DNA from: Lanius collurio
Lineage: Eukaryota > Chordata > Aves > Passeriformes > Laniidae
Direction of reading: 5' to 3'
Assembly: GCA_020086605.1 (NCBI GenBank)
Contig: JACBWW010000003.1
Location: forward strand, 7,142,899-7,206,898
DNA length: 64,000 bases
In this document: positions 36,576 to 46,072 of the stretch, in pieces
Layout: each line of letters opens with the position of its first letter
How positions within the stretch are numbered: position 1 is the first letter of the stretch
Translations under genes and position numbers: made by a program
Notes under the pieces: model-generated
What the model was told of the DNA's origin: nothing
The model's database searches: none
Seen by the model: only the letters and a program-made list of their open reading frames with translations

Positions 36576-37415
36576 TACAGAAAATGAAAATAACATGTGC
36601 AGATATGTCACCTAAATTAACTTCGTTCTGTTACAGTACTAAAAAAAAAGTTCATGCTCTTAGGTTAGTTTAATTCTTGTTGATTTTGGAAGAAAATTTG
36701 AAATTTCCAGGTTTCAAAACACCAGCAGATATGCTTAACTGGTTGTATACATACACAAATCTTATCAGCATTGAATGTCCTTTCATAAAAACCTGATACA
36801 GGTGATGCACAATATAAAAACATTCCTATTTTTACATTTTATGTTTTCTTATACAGAAATTTAAAAATCCAATAAAAACTACACAAAACATTTAAATTAG
36901 AGGCATGCATTGATTTATATTATAAATCATTCGTAAGAGGCACTTGTGTGCATTTAATGGCTGCAATACATAAATTGTGCATCTTGCAAATACTATGTTT
37001 TCAAGTGAAACTTTCTCAGCCATTACCTTTTGAAAAATCAGGTTTAATGCATAAAATGTTTTCAGGTGGATTTACAGTTCAGAAGTGGAATAACTGCTTT
37101 TGGAGATGTTGGTAATTGGAAAGGTCTGAGGTAATGGGAGATGGTTCTGATGTGACAGTCCTGTTTGTTTTCCTTTTAATTTGTTCATTGCTGGTGGCAT
37201 ACAATCTGGAGGTTTATTACAAAGCTGCCACTCCTTCAATTTATCCAGCTGAAGAATTATGAACCACTGTGTCCCAGAGTTCAGTTTCTTCAGTTTGGAA
37301 GGTTTGTAAAGAACCTCATCACTGTCTCAGAAAGAACAGTGAGAGCTTATTATTAGAAGCGTATTCATAGCCCTTAATTGTGGGAAACCATTGTAATGAT
37401 ATAAAAATCTCATTT

Positions 37416-37430
37416 AAAAAAAAAAAAAAA
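37416..37430. repeat. A(15) homopolymer
   Basis: Uninterrupted A run in intergenic DNA; no element body recognised beside it. Confidence 0.85.
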
Positions 37431-38456
37431 GAGTTCTGGTTACTTTACCGTAATAATTCCCCTTTTTGTGGCCACCACAGTTTTAATTTAAATAGGGATT
37501 AGGGCATTTTTACATGTAAAAATCTGTCAACCGAATGCTAGCAGAATACATTTTTCTTCAGATTGAGTTCAATATAATGTGTTTCAGCTTGTTTATTTCA
37601 TGAAAAATAAAACCCACTGTCATGAATACTTATGACTATTTGCACTTCAAGTGAGCCTAAGCAAACATGCCGAGATTTCCCATTGAGCTCAGCCAATTTG
37701 TTAGATTATTCATGGCAGCAGAGAATGTGTACTTTTTAGAGCTTTTGTACTCCATTGTTATTGATAAATGTTATCATTTTTTACAGCAAATGGCAACTGA
37801 AAAAAAAAATTCTCCTTGGAGGACTTCATGTGCCTGGAAACCATGGGAATAGGTGGCCCTCCAGCAGCGTGGGGGTCCTGTAGTGCTTCTGTGCCAGTGT
37901 GTGGAAACTTCCTAAGCATTGCACAGGGAGAGTCTGGACTTGGCTGTCTGAATCAAATGCTGGCAAAGAGGTGTTTGTACTTGACAGTTACACTGTGCCT
38001 TTTGTCAAGGCCCTTTTTGTACTCTGCAGATAATGATCTACCTCTTAAGGACTCTTTATTCCTACCTGCCATATCAAGTACAGGTAAACCACATTGTAAT
38101 TTTTAGAAGTTTTGTGTACTGTATTTTCACATAAACATCACAAGTGAGCTCCTATCTGTTAGTATTTACTGTAAGCAACGACTGTAAGTGTTTGGGATGC
38201 AGAGGAACACCGTGCAGAGGGGCCGGGGGAGCCAGTGCGGTGTTGAGCCTCTGACACTCGGGAATGTCTCATCTCAGCCCTGTCCTGGCCACAACTCTGC
38301 AAAGGGTCCGGGGAAAGAAGCCCTGGGGCCTCCTTTGGAATCCCTGAACCACTAAACAAAACCTGTGGCTCTCAGGGTCCCTCGCTGATGTTCTCTTGGC
38401 TCCTCTGTCCAATATTTATTTCAGGCATGAAAGGGCTCCCCGCAGTCCGCCGGGTG

Positions 38457-38470
38457 ACAGTAGGTGGCAG
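38457..38470 (+). promoter_or_regulatory. Strong CTCF-type binding motif
   Basis: ACAGTAGGTGGCAG matches 13 of 14 positions of the CTCF core CCASYAGRKGGCRS, on the + strand, followed by CG. It lies between the divergent GMNN and C6orf62 promoters, where an insulator would be useful. The match is seen; binding is inferred. Confidence 0.5.
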
Positions 38471-39164
38471 CGTGGTATCACTCTTCCCCTCTCTCTGCCT
38501 CTCGTTTTTCCGTCTTGCTTCCTGTGGTGCCGACAAGAAATTCGTGGTTTGTCTTCCTTTTCTCTGGGTTAATCAGCATGGAAGGCTGCGTGCTAATGAA
38601 ACTCGTGGATTTTATACGTGGCACAATCCAGGTATAATTCACAAGGCCAGTTGGGTTTCGATGATGGCCACTTAATAATTAAATCTCTCCAGAGAATACA
38701 CAATTTTCATGTATTAGAACAAAAGATTGTCCTATGAATCCTGAGTGCCTCAGAGGTGAAAAGTTAAAGAAAAATCTACATCTCACCTGGTTATTTTTTT
38801 TCCCAAGTTAAGTACTGCGTGAGTCACTAAAACATCCCTTAAGACACTTTAAAAAGAACATAATTTATACAAGTGCTTTAAGATTTAAAAAATTAAACAT
38901 GCTCTATAAAGGCTACAAATTAACAATAAGCTAAAGCTACTGTTGACTGCAAGTATTTAGAATATTATTTACAGACTGAACAAATAAAACAAGTGTGGAC
39001 ACAAAAATGCTGCTAGCATGAAAAATCCTTGCTATTTTTCTAGTCCTGTGGGAAGCTTTTCTCTCTCACAGAAGCTGTTAGTAAGTTTTAACTCCTGTGA
39101 CATTGTAAAGCTTTGTTTATAGTTCAACAGAAAAATATTTTGATAATGAATGTTTTAGGATTTT

Positions 39165-39175
39165 GGTCAATGACC
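39165..39175. promoter_or_regulatory. Inverted GGTCA repeat (IR1, nuclear-receptor type)
   Basis: GGTCAATGACC is a perfect inverted pair of nuclear-receptor half-sites with a one-base spacer, the layout used by FXR/RXR and similar dimers. A further TTGACC follows at 39,196-39,201. Seen as a motif only. Confidence 0.3.
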
Positions 39176-39534
39176 CCAAGGGGGTTGTGTGTCTTTGACC
39201 AATTAACTTACAAAGAAAACGTCTATGATATAGTGGAAATTAAAAAATAAATTCATTCTTCTTGGAGCATCATTCCTGTCTGCTGGTCTTCTCTATCCCC
39301 TTCTCACAGCCACTACCCCGGGGGCTGTTGCCATAAACAAGTTTTTTTGAATTTTACCCTTATTCTTGCAAGCATCTGCTGATCAAACACAAACCTTACA
39401 TTGTTTAGGATCAATACATCACATGCCCAAGAACCTATGTCCCATTTCATGACCACAGTCCCCTGAAACTAGAAGGTGGGACATAAGGAACTGCCAAATG
39501 AAGCTTAATACTGTAGCAACAGCTGTGCAGTAGT

Positions 39535-39655
39535 ATGCTGGTTTGGGCAGGGGTAGAGTTAATTTTCTTCTGTCCACTGCTGTCCATCACGACAAGAGCT
39601 GGACAGTGGTGGACAACCCAAGTCATTCTAAGATTCTGTTATTCTAACTGGGTCC
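39535..39655. mobile_element. Short decayed repeat fragment (avian LTR/CR1-like)
   Basis: The segment tttgggcaggggtagagtta (about 39,541-39,560) followed by attttcttct resembles the start of a common avian endogenous-retrovirus LTR. The later cattctaagattctg / ttattctaa (about 39,625-39,648) resembles the degenerate ATTCTATG-type 3' end of bird CR1. The pieces are short and truncated; no coding part is present. The call rests on remembered repeat families. Confidence 0.35.
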
Positions 39656-41163
39656 AGAACACGATACAAGGAATGTTGTACGCATTAAACACTGACTTTT
39701 TTACACAAAAGCATTCCTGTTATGCCTTAGAAATTAATGTTTTCTCTAAAGGCAAAAAACAGTGAATCAGTATGTTCTGAAGTATATGAAAGAATTTCAA
39801 TTACCACCCAATTTGTCTTGTTTAAATTTACAAAGAATACTGATTTATTTTTGTCTGATGCATAAATATTTGTCACTGAATTAATCATAGGTCTGGTTTT
39901 GAGGCAAGTATCTTCAGGGCTGATTCCACTTCTAACATACAATACAATATGTGTGGAACGTACAGAAGAAAGATAACAGAATCCATCTCATCTCTTCCTA
40001 AATATGTCTATAACATACATACTAATTTGTGACAGTCTATTAAAACTAATTATTAACATGAATTTATCAATTTTTAAGTAACTAATTATTAAGCTGGAAA
40101 TTAAGGGCAGAGGCATTAGAGTACAATCTTGCCCACCTGTTTATGAGTAAGCATGTAATTCTGAAAACAAGAATTAGACCCTGAAATTACAGAAATTTTA
40201 GAAAAAGAAACCCCAAACAACAAGGTGTATCTATAAAGTTATCAATATTTTTTAATTTACAGAAAAAGCACAAGTTATGCAAATGAGTACTTGATTTCAC
40301 TGAAAATGATGAGGATATGGTAACATGGTGACTGGAAAATACCAGTTTTTCAGAGAAGAAAAGCCGGCAACCAGATATTCAAAACTTTCAGTGCTTCTCA
40401 AAACTCCATGACTCACTCTCTCTCCCAAGGAATCTATTTTTGTGACAAGGTCTTTCCTGCCTTCACATGGGCCATTGCCCATGCTGCTGGATTTCATATT
40501 TCTGCAGGATGGCAGCCCTGATGCTGAGACCCCAGTCCCTAGAGGGGTCTGTGTGCACCTGACTCCTCCAAGGGTACAGGACTGCAGTTACATGGTGTTG
40601 AACACTGTCCTCACTCTGGGGGAAAAAGCCTCAAGGACACCCACTGATTAGTCTGTGCTGGGCTAACCAGGCAGAAGCTGAACCACTCTGCTGACTGTTT
40701 TGCTCAGCCTGGATTTAACTTGCACAAGAAACACTATTTTTGCTGTGTTAATGAGAGTTAACCCTAAAAAAAGAGAACTATCACTGCACATAATGCCACA
40801 ACCTACTTGTCAGCTTTGTTTTGTATAACATGTGCATTTCTCTCTTCTCAGTGATAAACCTTATGTCATTTTAAATTAAATTTGAAGACAGGCAGTCTGT
40901 CATTGGATTGAGTGTTATAATTGCAAAATACACACCCAGCTTCCAGGGCCACAAGTTTCTCTTGTAAATGATGCAACATTGCATAACCACTATGAAGCAT
41001 AACAATAACATGCAGTTATCTACTCAAGAGAATTATGGATCAATAGCTATAAATATTCATTTTGCTAAGTCTTAAATTTCCATTCAGTAAGGGCAGTTAC
41101 TTTTTAACATACGTTTTAACTAAGATGATGATATTTTTCTACCCTATGAGCTTCATCATTGTG

Positions 41164-41247
41164 CATGATTGTTGCAGTGAGCCATAGCCCTAGCTGGGGT
41201 GTCCTGGACCCCGTTGGATAGGGCTATGGCTCACTGCAACACATGAT
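41164..41247. mobile_element. 72-bp perfect foldback flanked by 6-bp direct repeats
   Basis: Arms 41,170-41,192 and 41,219-41,241 are exact reverse complements over 23 bases. The 26-base centre contains a further GGGGT/ACCCC stem. CATGAT lies directly before the left arm (41,164-41,169) and directly after the right arm (41,242-41,247), like a target-site duplication. It could be a tiny non-autonomous foldback element, an inverted templated insertion, or a hairpin RNA locus. There is no open frame. Perfect arms mean it is young or under constraint. Confidence 0.6.
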
Positions 41248-41608
41248 GGAGGAAAAGAAGCACAGCTATATAAAAGTAGGACAAGATTCAGCCATTACTC
41301 ATTAATTTAATAGTGCAAATATTTCTTCACGTAAATGTATAATAAACATACTTGGGCTGCTTAATGTACTCATTTGTGTAAATATTGTCAGGATACCTTT
41401 ACTAGACAATGAGTCAAAAGGAAAAAAATTCTTCCCTGAGCTTGGTAAAGAAAGGAAGTTGTCTATATAAGGAGGAGCAGCAGTCTCTACAGAAGGAACC
41501 TGGAGTGATTCCAGCTCCCCATCCCTTTCTGAAAGGATTTGAGCAGCCTGAGTTTGCAGAAGACAGGTGGGGGCTGTAATACTTTGTACTTGATCTCCCT
41601 TTTCCTTT

Positions 41609-41630
41609 ACACACACACACACACACACAC
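41609..41630. repeat. (AC)11 microsatellite
   Basis: Eleven AC units followed by ATATGTATAT, in the GMNN-C6orf62 intergenic region. Confidence 0.95.
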
Positions 41631-42589
41631 ATATGTATATTTCATCTAAGTATATATATTCCTCTCCTCATAGCTCTACTATAAAGCCCTCCAGAAGAAA
41701 ATCTGCTCTTACGCCAGCACTACATTTGACAAAATTTTTGGATACATTCCTCTGTGGCTGGGCAGCTGCTCCATCCCTTGTGACTGCATCCCTACACTCC
41801 AAAGGGCAGCTGGAGTCACTGAGCTGGAAGAAATCGCCCTCCTTTCTCCTCCGCAGGTGGGCAAGGCGCCAGGTCCCTCCGCGGGCCTTCTGTGCCGGGG
41901 CAATCCCCGCTCCGTGCCGAGCCTTCGCTGCGTCCGCTGTGCCGGCAGAAAGAGGGTCACAGGCCAAGTGTGAGTCATGGCTTAAAATAGCAGCGGGCAC
42001 AAGACTGCAGCACAAAATGTCGCACAGGGCAGCCTGGAAAACAAAACTGGACAAAACTGGCTGCAAGAGCGGCTATCTAAACGCGGCTCCCCTGAAGGAC
42101 AGACTGATATTATAATTAAAAAACTCTGGCCTTCTGAAATAGCCACAGAATGCAGAGCTAAAGTAATCCTCCTATTCAGATGCCTTGCTTTTTACCACCA
42201 AACAAAGGGTTATTTTAAATCGGCATTGCCCATTAGGACTGAACAGCAATCTCTAAGTAGGTAAAAATTATCTGTTCCTGCTCTGTCCTTGTTCAAACAA
42301 CAGAGGAATGTTCTGGGCAATGCCCATGGCAGGGAAGGCATGAGGGGTGTTCGAAAAGAGTCTGACTAACACCGGGGGCAGATAATGAGGTCCAAGAGCT
42401 GCAACACATCTCCTGCCAACAATACAGGCAGGAGAGAGGTGTCCGAGGGAAAGTATGTGGAGGAAAATGCGTGCTAAAGGAAAATAACTAATTTGAGGGT
42501 CGGGAGAGAACAAGGGGAATCAGCAGGGACAAATAAGAGACTGAGCAAACAAAGACTGAAATGTGGAGTTACTGGAGAGTGCCATTGCC

Positions 42590-43260
42590 GTGCTGCATGG
42601 GCTTTTAAACACGGTCAAGCGAGAGAGACGGTGCCCGCACTTGTCTTCTGCCTGTAATCTCTGTAATATCGCTGCCGTTCCGGTGAGTCACGAGCACCAG
42701 CTTCCAAGGAAAGGTGGGAGAGATGCGTTCACCCAGCCTGGCAGCCTGCGCCTTGCTGTGGCACAAACCAGCAGGTCACCGCCCCCAGGCTCCCCAGTGC
42801 GAAGCTGCACTGCCGGGCGCTTCGGGAGCACCCCCAGTCCGGGGCATGTTCAACAGCGAGGTTTCCCTGGCACGCCCGAGGCCAGGCACAGGGGCGGGCC
42901 AGCAAAAGCCCGGGCCCGGTGCTGAGATGGCAATTCCTCCTGCTCGCCCTGGGCCTTCCCACAGGGAGAACGCTCAACAGCAGGCTGCCTCGGCTTCGCT
43001 TCCTTTGCTTTCATGCCATTCCTCCCTCCTTCCAGAGACGGGGAAGGGAAGGAGGGCATAAACCTGTCCTTGTAGTACAGAAATAAAACCGCTTACTTCT
43101 CTCCAAGGATTAGGTCTGCGTCTCTGGAACAGCAATTATTTACTTATAAAACTTAGCCAGCCTCTTCAGGAAGCGCTGCGACCGCCACGGAGGAACACGG
43201 ACTGTCACGCTGGCTGCTGTCGCGACATCAGTGTAGCAGACAAGACCCTCGCCGTGTTAG
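42590..43260. promoter_or_regulatory. Orphan GC-rich, CpG-containing block
   Basis: A GC-rich stretch, separate from and about 0.2-0.8 kb before the C6orf62 island, with many CpG dinucleotides (for example near 42,800-42,920) and GGGGCGGG at 42,891-42,898, an Sp1-type box. Open frames of about 115-120 codons here look like GC-driven shadows. It may be an extension of the C6orf62 regulatory region or a separate promoter or enhancer. Confidence 0.4.
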
Positions 43261-43439
43261 CTTTGAATACATGTAGGATTTTAATTGTTTCATTTACAGT
43301 TTTACTTCGCATACGTGGGACGGGCTGAATACAAACCCCAACGAACCAAATTACACAAAATATGCCACTACAAGCCTTGTTTACCTATAACATCACCACG
43401 CTTAAGGCTGAAACAAGTTTAAGTTTTCCCGTAATGGAA

Positions 43440-44480
43440 CGGAATTTGGGGATGAAGCGTTCGTCGGGTGGGAGGGAGGAGATCTGTCCCGGGTGGATAC
43501 CGCCTCGGGCGGGGGGGCGATGTTCCCTCCCTCCCCCTTTGCCTCACCCCACTTCCCCCCCCGAGAACACTTCGAGCAGCCCCATCCGGGTCCTTGTCCC
43601 GCGGGCACCATGCGGGGCGGGCAGGTGGTTACACGAGGCGTGACCGGGGGGGTGTAGGGGAAGAAAGAGCAGAGGAGTGTCGATTCCTGGCGCGGTGAGA
43701 ACTCGAAGACGCTCCAAGCCGGTGTTGTACTTCCTTTCTGCCATTCCGGACAAGGCGTGTCCACGGTGGTTACCGAGGCTGAGCTCTCCTGCCTGTACCA
43801 CAACAGTGCGCCACCCCCCGGAGGCACGAGCGCTTGGTACGCGCCAGGCGATGCGGGTAGGGCGGCGCCTTGTGTGACTCAGGCGCTGCCATTTTGAGGG
43901 GTTGGAGGTGGCTGCGCAGCTCATCTCCGCGCTCGCTCCGTGCCGACGCACAGGCACTCCCGCTCTCTCCTGCCCGCTCCTGCCGTCGCCCTCGAGGACG
44001 TCCCGAGACCATCTGGGCGAAAAGCGGGTCTCCTCAGCCCTTTCATCATTCGTCCCGGTCTTCCTTCGACGCCACTCCGGGATCTCTCTATGCCCGCCGC
44101 CCTCCTCCATAGGAGCCGCTAGCGCAGGGACAGCGTCCTCCTCCTCCTCCCGCCGCCGTCGCCTCTTCCTCCTCCTCCTCCTCTGTCCGCCACCATTTCC
44201 CCACTCCCCGGCCCCGGGGCGCTGAGCTAGACTATGGGGACCAGGTCGGGGCCGAGCAGCGGCAGAGCGGGCGGCTCGGTCACCGTGTCCCCTGCGGCAG
44301 GGATGGGGGGGCTCCGCGGCTTCGTGGCTTTATCTTGACATGGCTCCTCTCCGTGCTGCCAGCACCGCCGCCGCCTCCTCCTCCTCCACTGCTCCTCCTG
44401 CGCCCGCCGGCTGCGGGTAGCGAGCGGGCCACGGTCCCGGGCTCTCGTCGGAGCCTCTCAGTCTCTTGCTTAACTGGGGG
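43440..44480 (+). promoter_or_regulatory. C6orf62: C6orf62 CpG-island promoter and 5' non-coding region
   Basis: Strong CpG island upstream of the C6orf62 coding exons. A YY1-type GCCATTTTG lies at 43,888-43,896, and triplet pyrimidine tracts (CTC/CCG) lie at about 44,127-44,182 and 44,365-44,400. Transcription probably starts in 43.9-44.3 kb and the first, non-coding exon splices to the exon holding the ATG at 45,944. The exact donor and acceptor cannot be chosen from sequence alone. Confidence 0.65.
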
Positions 44481-45943
44481 GGAAGCTTTGGGAGGGGTTC
44501 CTTTTCGTTTTTGTTTTCCTTTGTTTTTTGTTCCTTTCTCTCCAGAGAGAAAAGGGGGAGAAATACTTTTTCCTCCTCCTCTTCTTAACCTGGTCCGACG
44601 AATTTGCTAATCTAAAAACTTTTTAACCCCGGCTAATGAAAACACCTGGGGAGGGGAAAAAATGTCTGGAGAGAGGAAGAAAATAACCTGATAATTGGGG
44701 ATTTGCTTTTTTTCAGGGGAGGGTGTTTTAGAGGTTTAAAATTGCAACCTAGATTGCAATTAAAAAAAAAACAAACCTCGCAGAAAATTCTGTCACCGAA
44801 AAGCAGGAGCAAACCACACTCCATGTTTTCCGACTCGTGGCCATGAAGTGAGAGGGGAGAGAGGCGGTGCTGCTGTGGGTGTCCCGCTGCCCCGGGCGCG
44901 GCTGCCCTGCGTGCAGAGAGAAGCCGAAGGGAAAGCCAAGAGCGCCGGCCATGCACAGCCTGGGCTGACCGTGCTCGCAGCAGCAGATAGAGAGGGAAGG
45001 ATCCCCGGGGGATCAGCAGCCCAGGGAGTGTATGAGGTGTCGGGGGATGTAGGGGTCTCCCACTGGTAGGGAGCCTGGGTTTGGGGCACTGATTGAGGTT
45101 TGAGTCTCTCGGTGAGATAATACTGTCCTTTGAACCCCTGTCCACCCCTTGTCAATGGCCATCATGATCCCTCTCCTCTTCGGCAGCAGTAGCCTCAGGG
45201 CAATGATGAGCAGGATGAAGTTAGAAATGACTCCGCTGTCTTTTCTCTTTGCTCCCCTGAAAACCAGCGCTGTGTTGTCTGTAGTTGATTTTGTTGTTGT
45301 TGGCGGCAGAGAAATGTCATACTTCCCGGGTTGTGCACTCCTCCTTTGCACCCTTTTCTCTGCTCTCCACCAAGTGTAATAATTCTAAAGATAAAGACGG
45401 GCAACATAGCAATAGTGGAAGGCTGAGAATAATAATCAGTAGAGTCATGGATCTGGCTGGGGTAAAACGCAATTTGTAATTTCAGCTTCGGGTTTTTTTT
45501 TTTGTAAGCAGAGCAAAAGTACCCCCCCCCCCAATGGATTGGGCTTGTGCCAGTTGCTTTTTATTGTACACATAAATTGTGATAAGATTTGTTTGGGGTT
45601 TGTTTTCTTTTTTCTTCTTCTTCATTCTTACCCACTTATTCCTGCCGCTAAACTGTTCAAATTTTTCTCTTCAAAATTCTTTGGGGTTTTTTTCTTGATT
45701 TATTGTAAAACCTCTTGTCCAGCCATGGCTGGACAACTACTTTCTTTGTTTCTTGACCCCTCCAATACGACATTCTCGTAAGATATTGCCTGAGGTGCAG
45801 TTTTGGGTTACATTAGCGTTTGATCTATTCAGTCGTATTAGCAGGAATCAAACGACTTGTTTCTGTTGTACTTAAGTCTTACGAAAAGGTGCCCATAGTT
45901 TAGCGACAGTTTCCAAAGGCTTTAGTACCACCTGTATTACAAA
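44481..45943 (+). other. C6orf62: C6orf62 5' intron / untranslated region
   Basis: 1.46 kb between the CpG island and the start codon, presumed to be mostly intron. It holds T and C homopolymers (about 45,490-45,532) and a perfect 22-bp palindrome at 45,715-45,736. Possible acceptors before the ATG include acttaag and gcgacag. No other gene seen. Confidence 0.5.
45715..45736. repeat. Perfect 22-bp palindrome
   Basis: Two 11-base half-sites with half TTGTCCAGCCA meet at a central CCATGG, reading identically on both strands, about 210 bases before the C6orf62 start codon. It could bind a dimeric factor or form a cruciform; no known site matches that I can name. Confidence 0.7.
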
Positions 45944-46072
45944 ATGGGGGACCCAAACTCCCGGAAGAAACAAGCTCTGAACAGACTTCGTGCTCAGCTT
46001 AGAAAGAAAAAAGAATCTTTAGCTGACCAGTTTGACTTCAAGATGTACATTGCCTTTGTGTTCAAAGACAAG
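45944..46072 (+). CDS. C6orf62: C6orf62 first coding exon
   Basis: 43 codons from ATG: a basic, helix-prone N-terminus, then [17 protein letters not shown]. Donor gtaact. A 1.87-kb intron follows (46,073-47,946), with nothing assignable. Confidence 0.95.

Larger units (their letters stand above)
35331..43439. other. Intergenic region between GMNN and C6orf62 promoters
   Basis: About 8 kb between divergent genes. No protein-coding exon recognised. It holds the old CR1-like remnant, a second repeat fragment, a CTCF-type site, an inverted GGTCA pair, a foldback element, an (AC)11 repeat and a GC-rich block, each listed on its own. Open frames of 60-160 codons here show no family resemblance. 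Confidence 0.6.

Noticed and set aside
41171..41183. Resemblance of TTGCAGTGAGCC to the primate Alu consensus
   Set aside because: Only about 12 bases match, the rest of Alu is absent, and the window is avian; it is part of the foldback arm.
41633..42115. 160-codon + strand open frame in the intergenic region
   Set aside because: Composition follows local GC, there is no family resemblance, and the opposite strand is equally open. No splice or promoter support.
43544..44110. 188-codon - strand open frame in the C6orf62 CpG island
   Set aside because: Arg/Gly/Pro-rich product typical of a CpG-island shadow; overlaps several other frames and lacks conservation that I can recognise.
44633..45155. 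120- and 170-codon - strand open frames after the C6orf62 island
   Set aside because: Overlapping frames with no shared homology; probably chance.
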